Below, in pieces: positions 1 to 8,102 of a DNA stretch of 21,126 nt. The translations under genes and the position numbers were made by a program. The notes under the pieces were generated by a model, which worked only from the letters and a program-made list of their open reading frames with translations, was not told the origin of the DNA and ran no database searches. Positions within the stretch are counted from its first letter, which is position 1, and every line of letters starts with the position of its first letter. This DNA is from Lysobacteraceae bacterium (GTDB taxonomy: Bacteria > Pseudomonadota > Gammaproteobacteria > DSM-19610): NCBI GenBank assembly GCA_020201295.1, contig JAIVHA010000023.1, positions 1-21,126 on the forward strand. The letters are read 5' to 3'.

Positions 1-6
1 TCCTTG

Positions 7-2807
7 ATGAGCACGGTATTGCAGGAAAGCCCCACCCCCGAGCCGCCGGCCCGGGCGCACCCCGCCTTCGAATGGCGGCGCAGCCAGCGCATCGACGCCC
101 TCAACCTGGTGGTGGAGGAATACCGCCACCGCAAGACCGGTGCGTTGCACTATCACCTGGCCGCGGACAATACCGAGAACGTCTTTCTGGTGGCGCTGCG
201 TACCGTGCCCACCGATTCCACCGGCGTGGCCCACATACTGGAGCACACCGCCCTGTGCGGCAGCGAACGCTATCCCGTACGCGACCCCTTCTTCATGATG
301 ATCCGTCGTTCCCTGAACACCTTCATGAACGCCTTCACCAGCAGCGACTGGACGGCCTATCCCTTTGCCAGCCAGAACCGCAAGGACTTCGACAATCTTC
401 TGGATGTGTATCTGGACGCGGTGTTTTTCTCGCGCCTCGATCCCCTCGACTTCGCCCAGGAAGGCCATCGTGTCGAGTTCGCCGAGGCGGGTAACCCGGA
501 TTCCGACCTGGTGTTCAAAGGCGTGGTGTTCAACGAAATGAAGGGCGCCATGAGCTCGCCGGTGAGCACCCTGTGGCAGACCCTGACCAAATACCTGTTC
601 CCCACCACCACCTACCACTACAACAGTGGCGGCGAGCCCGAGGATATCCCCGATCTCAGCTACGAGGCATTGCGGGATTTCTATCGCACCCACTATCACC
701 CCTCCAACGCGGTGTTCATGACCTATGGTGATATCCCTGCCCACGAACACCAGGCGCGTTTCGAGGAACGGGCGCTGGCGCGCTTCGAGCCTCTGGACGT
801 GCACATCGCCGTGGCGGAGGAGAAGCGCTACTACGCACCGGTCTGCGTGGAAGAGGCCTATGCCCTGGACGATGACCAGCGGGTGGAGGACAAGACCCAC
901 CTGGTGATGGGCTGGCTGCTGGGCAACAGCACCGACCTCGAGGAACAGATGAAGGGCCAGCTGCTGGAAGGCGTGCTGCTCGATGACAGCGCCTCGCCCT
1001 TGCGCCAGGCCCTGGAGCGTACCGAGTTGGGTTCCGCCCCTTCGCCCCTGTGCGGGCTGGAGTCCTCCAATTTCGAAATGAGCTTCATGTGCGGCCTGGA
1101 GGGCAGTCGTCCCGAACACGCCCCCGCCTTCGAGCAGATGGTGCTGGAGGTACTGGAACAAGTGGCGCGGGATGGTGTGCCACTGGAGCGGGTGGAAGCG
1201 GTGTTGCACCAGCTGGAGCTCAGCCAGCGGGAAGTGGCCGGCGACGGCTACCCCTACGGACTGCAGCTGATCCTCGAAGGCCTGTCCGCCGCCATCCATC
1301 GTGGTGACCCGGTGGCGGCCATGGACCTGGACCCGGTGCTGGCACGCCTGCGTGTCGCCATCCAGGACCCGCGCTTCATTCCCGATCTGGTGCGGGCCTG
1401 GTTGCTGGACAATCCCCACCGCGTACGTCTGACCCTGCGTCCCGAGCCGCGCATCAGCGCACGGCGCCAGGCCGCCGAGGCCGCGCGCCTCGCCACCAGG
1501 AAGGCGGCCATGGACGAGGCGGAACGCATCCGGGTGATCGAGCAGGCGGCGGCCCTGGCGGCGCGCCAGCAGCAGGAAGACGATCCGGGCATGCTGCCCA
1601 AGGTGGGACTGGAGGACATCCCCCTCGCCCTGCCCATCGCCCAGGGCGAGGCCCTGGAACTGGCGGGCCGGCCGGCCCATTTCTACGCCCAGGGCACCAA
1701 CGGCCTGGCCTACCAGCAGGCCGTCATCGACCTGCCGGGGCTGGCGCCGGAGCTCCTGGAACTGCTGCCTCAGTACACCAGTTGCCTGGTGGAACTGGGT
1801 TGTGGGGAGCGCGACTACCTGTCCATGCAGGCCTGGCAGTCCAGTGTCAGCGGCGGGATTTCCGCCACTACCTCGGTACGTGCCGCCATAGACGACGAAC
1901 AGGCTACCCAGGGCATCCTGGTGCTGTCCAGCAAGGCACTGGTTCGCAACCACGCGGCCATGAGCGAGCTCATGCGCGTTACCCTGGAAGAGGTACGCTT
2001 CGACGAGCACGAGCGCATCCGCGATCTCGTCGCCCAGCAGCGCGCGCGCCGCGAGCAGAGCGTGACCGGCAACGGCCACGGCCTGGCCATGCAGGCGGCG
2101 GCCTCGGGCATGAGTCCCACCGCTTCGCAGAGCAGCGCGAGCAGCTGCAGCGGGAACTGGAGCAGCAGTGGCAAGTCGTCGTGGCCAGCGGCAGCGGCTA
2201 CCAGCCCCTGGATCTGCCACCGCTGCGCGACCGGGTACGCCAGGCCTGGCTCACCAGCACCCAGGTGAATTTCTGCGCCAAGGCCTACCCCACCGTGCCC
2301 GCCGATCATCCCGATGCGCCGGTGCTGGCGGTGCTGGCCGGGGTGCTGCGCAACGGCTTCCTGCACCGTGCCGTGCGCGAGCAGGGCGGTGCCTATGGCG
2401 GCGGCGCCAGCCACGACACCGATGCCGCCGCGCTGCGCTTCTATTCCTACCGCGACCCGCGCCTGGCGGAAACCCTGGCCGACTTCGACCGTTCCATCGA
2501 CTGGTTGCTGGGGGAGACCCTGTCCTGGCGCCTGGTGGAGGAGGCCATCCTCGGCGTCATCGGTTCCATCGACAAGCCGGGCTCGCCGGCCGGCGAGGCC
2601 CGCGATGCCTTCTTCAACAACCTGTTCGGACGCACGCCGGAACAGCGCAAGCGCTATCGCCAGCGGGTGCTGGAGGTGCGGGCGGAGGATATCCGGCGCG
2701 TGGGTGAAACCTACCTGCTACCGGAACGCGCCAGCGTGGCGGTCATCACCAATGGCGGGCAGCTGGAGTTATGCAAGGGCCTGGGGCTGGAGATCCACAA
2801 CCTGTAG
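7..2807 (+). pseudogene. PreP/Cym1-like M16C zinc metallopeptidase, frameshifted
   Basis: Insulinase-superfamily protease of the presequence-protease (M16C) type, which degrades peptides in a closed two-half chamber. The inverted zinc motif HILEH lies at residues 76-80 counted from the ATG at 7, and the third zinc ligand is probably Glu177 in FNEMKG. The N-terminal half and the middle read cleanly in one frame to about residue 703 (near base 2115, GMSPTA). Homologous sequence then resumes in another frame at FAEQREQLQ and runs to the TAG at 2805-2807, including the conserved REQGGAYGGGA and RDPRLAETL segments. The two pieces total about 934 codons; from memory the bacterial family is nearer 970-1000, and the family stretch that usually follows SPxA appears absent. 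A small deletion that changes frame is therefore likelier than one lost base. The stop codon belongs to the downstream palindrome. Family assignment is firm; whether the break is biological or an assembly error is open. Confidence 0.85.
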
Positions 2808-2871
2808 GAGCGGCCTTTGGCCGCGAATGGTTCGGAAGTTCCCGGTTCGCGGCCAAAGGCCGCTCCTACAG
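2802..2871. repeat. REP-type palindrome 1 (GTAGGAGCGG class)
   Basis: Perfect 26-bp inverted repeat (2802-2827 and 2846-2871) around an 18-nt loop. It lies between two convergent genes and can form the same strong hairpin in either transcript, so it may act as a bidirectional terminator or 3' stabiliser (inference). The outer CTGTAGGAGCGG arm contains the TAG stop of the M16 peptidase gene at 2805-2807. The mirrored arm contains the TAG stop of xthA at 2866-2868. Confidence 0.9.
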
Positions 2872-3681
2872 ATCGAACTCCGCCCACACCGGGCAGTGAT
2901 CCGAGGGCTTCTCCATGGCGCGGATGTCGTAGTCGATCCCCGCCCCGGTGCAGCGCTCCAGCAGCGGGGCGCTGGCCAGCAGGCCGTCGATGCGCAGGCC
3001 GCGGCGCGGCTCGCGTTCGAAGCCGCGGCTGCGGTAGTCGAACCAGCTGAAGAGGTCGTCCACCTCCGGGTGCAGCTTGCGGAAGGTGTCACCCAGGCCC
3101 CAGGCGGTGATGGTTTCCAGCCATTCCCGTTCCTCCGGCAGGAAGCTGCATTTGCCGGTCTTCAGCCAGCGCTTGGCATTGTCCGCGCCGATTCCGATGT
3201 CCAGGTCCAGGGGCGCGATATTGAAATCGCCCATGACCACCAGCAACTGGTCGGGCCGGAAGTTCTCCCGCAGGTAGCGCAGCAGATCGGCATAGAATTT
3301 GCGCTTGGCGGGAAATTTCCATTCGTGGTCGCGACTCTCCCCCTGGGGAAAATAGCCGTTGATGACGGTGATCTCCTCGCCGCCGGGCGTGGGGTAGACC
3401 CCGGTGATCAGGCGCCGCTGGGAATCCTCGCCGTCGAAGGGATACCCCCGTTCCACCCGCAGGGGCTCCAGGCGCGACAGCAGGGCGACACCATAATGGC
3501 TCTTCTGGCCGTGGTAGTGGGCGCGATAACCCATGGCCTCCACCATGGCCAGGGGGAACATCTCATCGGCTACCTTGGTCTCCTGGATGCCGATGATGTC
3601 GGGGGCGTGGCGCTGCGTCAGGGCTTCCAGCTGGTGGGGACGGGCGCGGATGCCGTTGGTGTTGAAGGATACGATTTTCAT
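2866..3681 (-). CDS. xthA: Exodeoxyribonuclease III
   Basis: AP endonuclease and 3'-5' exonuclease of base-excision repair, in the exonuclease/endonuclease/phosphatase fold. At 271 residues it is close to the roughly 268 of E. coli XthA. Conserved active-site blocks are in order: NTNGIRA at the N-terminus, Glu34 in QETK, Tyr110 in NGYFPQG, Asp152 and Asn154 in GDFNIAP, Asp232 in RIDGLLAS, and SDH at 260-262 near the C-terminus. The ATG at 3679-3681 matches the family start (MKIVSFNTNG), although no strong ribosome-binding site is visible. The gene converges on the M16 peptidase gene, and its TAG stop lies inside REP palindrome 1. It looks intact. Confidence 0.96.
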   Translation of the reverse strand: MKIVSFNTNGIRARPHQLEALTQRHAPDIIGIQETKVADEMFPLAMVEAMGYRAHYHGQKSHYGVALLSRLEPLRVERGYPFDGEDSQRRLITGVYPTPGGEEITVINGYFPQGESRDHEWKFPAKRKFYADLLRYLRENFRPDQLLVVMGDFNIAPLDLDIGIGADNAKRWLKTGKCSFLPEEREWLETITAWGLGDTFRKLHPEVDDLFSWFDYRSRGFEREPRRGLRIDGLLASAPLLERCTGAGIDYDIRAMEKPSDHCPVWAEFDL

Positions 3682-3931
3682 GGGTGGATTCGATTCCGGT
3701 TGAGATTCAGCGTGTGGCCGTTGGCGGGCGTCACCAGCTGACCTCGCACAGCGCGCCTGGCATGTACCGGCAGTGCGCTCCTGCAGGCGGGATCTTGCAA
3801 TGATTGGCTCCTAGGCATCCTTGAACAGGTAAGGCCGCATTCTAGCGGACCGGCGCCGGCCCGTCAGGTGCGCGCGGGCGGTCGCTGTACTACACTGCGC
3901 GCCGCGTCGGCGCCGCCCTGGGGACCCTGTC
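3682..3931. other. Divergent intergenic region, xthA / ycgL
   Basis: This 250-bp gap separates the starts of xthA (minus) and ycgL (plus), so it should hold both promoters. A TACACT hexamer near 3890, about 40 bp before the ycgL start, is a possible -10 box, without a convincing -35. No ORF, RNA gene or long repeat is seen here. Confidence 0.4.
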
Positions 3932-4246
3932 ATGCAATGTGTGATTTATAAAGGCCGCAAGAAGGCCGATACCTACCTGTACCTGGAGCGCGAGGGCGAT
4001 TTCAGCCGTGTGCCGCCGGCCCTGCTGGCATTGTTGGGACCGCTGGAGCCGGTGCTGACACTGGAACTCGGCCCGCAGCGGACCCTGGCGCGCGCCGACG
4101 TGAACCAGGTGCGGGCCCAGCTCCGGGAGCAGGGGTATTACCTGCAGATGCCGCCCCGGGAAGGGGAGGATGGCCTGCAGGAAAGGCTGAAAACCGAGGG
4201 TTTCTATATGCGGATACCAGACCGGGACGGTAACGGGACATCGTGA
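3932..4246 (+). CDS. ycgL: YcgL domain-containing protein
   Basis: Small cytoplasmic protein of the YcgL family (104 residues), conserved in gammaproteobacteria and of unknown biochemical role. The sequence shows the family signature: an MQCVIYKGRKK start, TYLYLEREGDFSRVP in the middle, and LREQGYYLQMPP after the ADVNQVR stretch. The tail (LKTEGFYMRIPD, then a charged end) extends past the core domain and partly echoes the GYYLQMPP motif. A GGGGA ribosome-binding site lies about 10 bp before the ATG. The zapE start follows 49 bp downstream, so the two may be co-transcribed. Confidence 0.92.
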   Translation: MQCVIYKGRKKADTYLYLEREGDFSRVPPALLALLGPLEPVLTLELGPQRTLARADVNQVRAQLREQGYYLQMPPREGEDGLQERLKTEGFYMRIPDRDGNGTS

Positions 4247-4295
4247 TCGCGCGAGCCGCCAGCGTGCGTGGCACACCCACCGGCGCGGGACGGCC

Positions 4296-5384
4296 GTGAC
4301 ACCGCGGGTGCGTTACCAGGCCGACCTGCGCCGGGAGGGCTTCCTGCCGGATCCGGCGCAGGCACAGGTGGTGGAACACACCCAGCGGCTCTACGAAGAC
4401 CTGCTGCACGCCCGCCATGACCGCGGCTGGTGGCGCCGGCTGCCGGGCCTGGCGCCCCGGCCGGTGCGTGGTCTGTACCTCTGGGGCGGTCCGGGGCGCG
4501 GCAAGAGCCACCTGGTGGACAGCTTCTTCGACTGTTTGCCCTTCCCGGAAAAGCGTCGCGTGCATTTTCACCGCTTCATGCTGTCCGTGCACCAGCAGCT
4601 GGGGGAACTGCCCAAGACCCCGAATCCCCTGGTCATCATTGCGCGCCGCCTGGCCGCGGAGCTGCGGGTACTGTGCCTGGATGAATTCCATGTCCATGAC
4701 ATCGCCGATGCCATGTTGCTGGATGGCCTGCTCAAGGCCCTGTTCGAACAGGGCATCAGCCTGGTCACCACGTCCAACAGCGCGCCGGACCAGTTGTACC
4801 GCGATGGCCTGCAGCGCGACCGGTTCCTGCAGGCCATCGAGCGCATCCAGCGGCACATGGTGGTGGTGGAGCTGGCCTCCGCCACCGATTACCGCACCCG
4901 CACCCTGGAACGTGGCGGTACCTACCGGGTCGCCGCGAACGGGATTGCCCGGGACTGGCTGGAGACGCGCCTGCAGGCCCTGGCCCCGCGCCGCCTGCGG
5001 CGCGACGAAACCCTGGGCATCAATGGCCGTGCCTTGCCGGCCCGGGCGCTGGCGGAAGGGGTGGCCTGGTTCCACTTCGATCCCCTGTGCCGCGAGCCAC
5101 GCTCGACCCGTGATTACCTGGAACTGGCGCGTCTGTTCCATACCCTGCTGCTGGAGGGCGTACCCGGCTTCCAGGAGGGCTCGGACGAGGCGGCACGACG
5201 CTTCATTCACCTGATCGACACCCTCTACGAACACCGGGTGAAGCTGGTGCTCACCGCGGCCGTGGAGCCGGAGGCCCTGTACCCGGGGGGGCGCCTGGCA
5301 GGGCTGTTTGCCCGTACCGCCAGCCGGCTGGCGGAGATGCGCACCCACCGATACCTGTCCCTGCCTCATCGTGGCCTGTCCTGA
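4296..5384 (+). CDS. zapE: Cell division protein ZapE (AFG1-like ATPase)
   Basis: P-loop ATPase of the AFG1/ZapE family. In E. coli ZapE associates with the Z-ring and destabilises FtsZ polymers late in division. The 362 residues show Walker A GGPGRGKS (64-71), Walker B VLCLDEF (125-131), the HVHDIADAM block that follows it, and a sensor-like TTSN at 158-161. The length matches the family (E. coli ZapE is about 375). The GTG at 4296 is chosen because the following residues align with the usual ZapE N-terminus and no better in-frame start is seen upstream; the ribosome-binding site is weak. A long antisense frame over this gene is a GC-bias artefact. Confidence 0.94.
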   Translation: MTPRVRYQADLRREGFLPDPAQAQVVEHTQRLYEDLLHARHDRGWWRRLPGLAPRPVRGLYLWGGPGRGKSHLVDSFFDCLPFPEKRRVHFHRFMLSVHQQLGELPKTPNPLVIIARRLAAELRVLCLDEFHVHDIADAMLLDGLLKALFEQGISLVTTSNSAPDQLYRDGLQRDRFLQAIERIQRHMVVVELASATDYRTRTLERGGTYRVAANGIARDWLETRLQALAPRRLRRDETLGINGRALPARALAEGVAWFHFDPLCREPRSTRDYLELARLFHTLLLEGVPGFQEGSDEAARRFIHLIDTLYEHRVKLVLTAAVEPEALYPGGRLAGLFARTASRLAEMRTHRYLSLPHRGLS

Positions 5385-5482
5385 AGGGGTCAAGACCCGG
5401 TTCGGACGGCCGCTGACAACAGGGATAGACTGGGGGGATCGAGGATCCAGGGCTACCCGGGCCTTGACCGCCAGGTCATCGC

Positions 5483-6465
5483 TCAGGGTGTCTGGCGGCG
5501 TGCCCCTTGCCCGAGAACATGCGCCGCGACCAGTAGCCGGTCACCTAAGTTGCCCTGATTGTCGACAGGGGTGTTGGTATAGCCGGTAAACAGGCCGCGG
5601 CCGTCGGGGTTGACCCGCTGTACCTCTGCCTTCAGGGCCGCGCCGGCGCCCAGCTCGTAACGCACGCCGAGGGTAATGGAGTCCTGTTTCAATGCCTCGC
5701 CACACGGGAACTGGCCTACCCCTCCGCAGCTGTTGGGGCTGCCATTCTCATCCAGCTTGGCGTAGGTGAGGTGGGGCATCCACTTGCCGAAGCGGTAACC
5801 GAGCGTGGCGTAGTAACCCTTCTGGTTGGGGAAGCCCAGGTTGGCACCGCCCTCGATCTCGCGCTCGAAATACTCGGCATAGCCGATGAAGTTGTTCAGG
5901 TCCATGGTGCCGCCCACGCTCCGGAACTCGGCGTCTTCCTGCGAGACCCCGAGGGCGTCGGCGCTCACCTCGATGCTCAGGAAACCGGCACGTACCGAGA
6001 AGTGATCCCAGTTCAGGCTGCTGTTGATGCCAACCAGGTTCTGGGCCTCGAAATCGACAAATTCCACTGAGCCAGGCAAGCCAAAAGCGAATTGCTGATC
6101 GGGCGGGAAGGCTTGGTTGATTTCCAGCGCACCCTGCGGCACCACCGTACTCTGGCCGCGACTGGTGCCCACGTAGGGTGCAGCAGCAGGTCGGCGCTAC
6201 CCAGGCGCGTGCGGAACAGGGCATCGGCGCCGGAGATGGCGGTCAGCGGGTTGATCTGGGCGGCCACCTGCAGTCCCACGCGGCTGTCCTGTTCGAAGCC
6301 GATTTCATCGCGGATGTTGCCGTTGTACCACTGGGTGTCCGAATCCGTCTAGGTGGCGCCGGCGGTCATGATGCCGTTGAGTACGACATTGTCCACGGCC
6401 ATGACCGGGGCCGCGCCCAGCGCCAGCAGTACCGCGGCGCTGGTGGTACGTAACCTGGTTTTCAT
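5483..6465 (-). pseudogene. Outer-membrane porin, degraded
   Basis: Remnant of a beta-barrel porin gene. It starts at 6465 with a clear signal peptide (MKTRLRTTSAAVLLALGA, cleavage probably after VMA) and mature start VDNVVLNGIMTAGAT. An in-frame TAG at 6349-6351 follows, and the same frame then continues with family-like sequence (TDSDTQWYNGN, GLQVAAQINPLTAISG). That runs abruptly into ADALFRTRLGSADLLL, so a large part of the barrel seems missing. Near 6173 the frame shifts (LLLHP to YVGTSRGQS, consistent with one lost base). The rest includes EFRSVGG, NFIGYAEYFERE and GYYATLGYRFGKWMPHLTYA. The C-terminus ends at GDRLLVAAHVLGQG without the usual terminal aromatic beta-strand. At least three lesions make a functional product unlikely. 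Similarity to porins of sulfur-oxidising gammaproteobacteria is from memory. Confidence 0.8.
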
Positions 6466-6696
6466 AGATGATCCCTCGCGTTGTTCAGAGTTGTTCACTG
6501 CCGGAGCTGTACTTGGCCCGACCCCAATAAAGCGTTGCCCCATCCCCATATGCTGTTGCAGTAGCCCCACTTTTCGGGTCCGGCGCCAATGAAAACACAA
6601 AAAACCTTGCAAGCACAGCGTTAGCGCCTGTTTCTCCTCACATAATCCTGATTCAGTCCGGCCTGGGGCGTGCCCAGTGGCCGACCTCGGTGCCGG

Positions 6697-7548
6697 TCAT
6701 TCAGCCAGGCGCTGCCGCAGGGACTGCAGGACATTCCACCCCGCTTGCTGCACCTGCCGTACCTGCTGCACCCCGGAGAACCCGGCCGGCAGTTGGTGGG
6801 TCAGGGCCGCCGCCAGCAGCATGCCCCCCGCGCCGAGCAGCGCGCCGCAGAGCAGGGCGATACCGAAGCGGGAACGGTTGTGTACCGGGGCCGGCTCCCG
6901 GGCGGGAACGGCCTGGTGGGGACGGCTACCCGCGCGCGGCGCGGGTGTGGCACTGGGCATTCTCGCGGCCGTGAAGCTGGCGGCAGCTCGCGGCATCGCA
7001 ACAGCGGTTTTCGATGTCTGCGCGGATTTTCTCGTCGCGGTGGGTGGCGTGTCCTCTTCCACCAGGGGGCCGAAATCGATACCGGAAGCCGTCACGGTGG
7101 CGGTATCCGATGGCTGTGTCAGGCCCTGTTCCAGGATCGGGCTGTTCCGCAGCAGGGGCTGCGAAGCCCGCTCCAGCAGGTTCAGCGCTGCCGCGGCGGC
7201 ATGACGACGATCCAGGCCCTGGTCCGGATCGCCCATGGGTGCCGTCGCCGGGTTCTTGTGCATGGCCCGGTCCGTTGGAACCTCGGCCGGTGTGGCGCCC
7301 AGGGACTGGGCCCGCAGTCGGGCCATTTCCTGTTGGGCCTGGCGACAGGTCCGTTCGGCCCGCTCCCATTGCCGCAGCAGACCCTCCCGGTTGCGGTCGT
7401 TGGCCTGCAGCAGTCGGTCCCCGGCCAGCCGGGCCTGCTCGCGCAAGGCCCGGATCTGTTCCTGCAAGGCCCGCGCACGCGCATCCGCCACCGGCCTGGT
7501 GGCCGCGGGCGAGCTGTGGGGAACGGGTTTTTGCTGGGTTTTGACCAT
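6697..7548 (-). CDS. Hypothetical protein with coiled coil and one membrane segment
   Basis: I do not recognise this 283-residue protein. Residues about 22-82 are rich in Ala, Arg, Glu and Gln with heptad-like spacing (ALQEQIRALREQARLAGD) and probably form a coiled coil. Residues 85-225 are low-complexity, rich in Ala, Pro, Thr and Arg, and likely disordered. Residues 228-249 (FGIALLCGALLGAGGMLLAAAL) form one good transmembrane helix, followed by a short amphipathic tail. There is no signal peptide, so the long N-terminal part is probably cytoplasmic with a C-terminal anchor. The ATG at 7546-7548 is preceded by a good GGAGGA ribosome-binding site, which supports real translation. It lies downstream of the DsrC-like gene on the same strand, 147 bp away, with a hairpin in between. 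Confidence 0.65.
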   Translation of the reverse strand: MVKTQQKPVPHSSPAATRPVADARARALQEQIRALREQARLAGDRLLQANDRNREGLLRQWERAERTCRQAQQEMARLRAQSLGATPAEVPTDRAMHKNPATAPMGDPDQGLDRRHAAAAALNLLERASQPLLRNSPILEQGLTQPSDTATVTASGIDFGPLVEEDTPPTATRKSAQTSKTAVAMPRAAASFTAARMPSATPAPRAGSRPHQAVPAREPAPVHNRSRFGIALLCGALLGAGGMLLAAALTHQLPAGFSGVQQVRQVQQAGWNVLQSLRQRLAE

Positions 7549-7597
7549 GGGTCCTCCGGTACCACCGGTAGCGGCCCGCCATGCCCATACCTTTAAT

Positions 7598-7618
7598 GGC
7601 TGGAAAGGTTTTCCAGCC
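7598..7618. terminator. Perfect 9-bp hairpin between DsrC-like and hypothetical genes
   Basis: GGCTGGAAA (7598-7606) and its exact complement TTTCCAGCC (7610-7618) flank a 3-nt loop. It lies 78 bp past the stop of the DsrC-like gene and 50 bp before the start of the hypothetical gene on the same (minus) strand. No long U-tract follows, so an operator or leader hairpin is an alternative to a terminator. Confidence 0.4.
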
Positions 7619-7695
7619 GGACAGGCACAGGACCGCCGCCATCATCGGCAGGGTAGCGGGGGCCTGGCCGGGTTTCCGGGAACCCGGTCACGGAA

Positions 7696-7986
7696 TCACA
7701 CACATCCGGTAGGCTTCGGCAGGCCACCCCACTTGCAGATCAGCTTCATGGGGCCCTTCTGGAAGATGTCGTACAGGTCCTTGGTGCTGACGCCCTGGGC
7801 CTTGGCAAAACGGCGGATGGGGGGCACGACCCCGTCGGTTTCGTACATCTGGCGTGCATCGAGGATGAATTTCATGATCTGGTCATCGATCTCGAACTCG
7901 TCGCGACGCGCCAGTTCGCGGGCCACTTCCTCGTTCCAGTCATCGCGGTTGGTCAAAAAGCCTTCGCCGTCGGTTTGAATGTCCAT
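7696..7986 (-). CDS. TusE/DsrC/DsvC family sulfur relay protein
   Basis: Small sulfur-carrier protein (96 residues). TusE passes sulfur from TusBCD to MnmA for tRNA 2-thiouridine, while DsrC is the substrate of dissimilatory sulfite reductase. The body fits the family (GEGFLTNRDDWNEEVA, PPIRRFAKAQGV). The C-terminus ends in LPKPTGCV with the invariant penultimate Cys95, and a second cysteine, Cys84, is spaced C-x10-C, the DsrC arrangement rather than the single cysteine of TusE. However, the 7-8 residue insertion typical of true DsrC (between the AxGV and LYxxF segments) is absent. The start at 7986 is fixed by a strong AGGAGG site just upstream. selO lies upstream on the same strand, separated by REP palindrome 2. 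A TusE-like or regulatory DsrC-like role is more likely than dissimilatory sulfur metabolism. Confidence 0.9.
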   Translation of the reverse strand: MDIQTDGEGFLTNRDDWNEEVARELARRDEFEIDDQIMKFILDARQMYETDGVVPPIRRFAKAQGVSTKDLYDIFQKGPMKLICKWGGLPKPTGCV

Positions 7987-8022
7987 GGGTTTCCTCCTGT
8001 TGATGTTGTAAGGGTTGCGTGT

Positions 8023-8094
8023 TTGTAGGAGCGGGCTCTGCCCGCGAACGGGTTGGCCACACAAGCTTCGCGGGCAGAGCCCGCTCCTGCACAA
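8023..8094. repeat. REP-type palindrome 2 (GTAGGAGCGG class)
   Basis: Inverted arms at 8023-8048 and 8067-8094 share TAGGAGCGGGCTCTGCCCGCGAA apart from one T/C difference and a small offset at the outer end. The stem core differs from the other copies (CTCTGCC) but is matched on both sides. It sits between the 3' end of selO and the 5' end of the DsrC-like gene, both on the minus strand, so it could separate their transcripts. Confidence 0.88.
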
Positions 8095-8102
8095 GCCTTC
8101 GT

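Noticed and set aside
2100..2135. Programmed ribosomal frameshift in the M16 gene
   Set aside because: No slippery heptamer or strong downstream hairpin is seen, and expected residues seem to be missing. A deletion explains it better.
2314..3741. 475-codon open frame on the plus strand
   Set aside because: It overlaps the end of the M16 gene in the wrong frame, crosses the REP palindrome and runs antisense to xthA.
4002..5393. 463-codon open frame on the minus strand
   Set aside because: It lies antisense to ycgL and zapE, both of which have clear family motifs. Its Gln/Pro/Ala-rich translation is typical of an antisense frame in GC-rich DNA.
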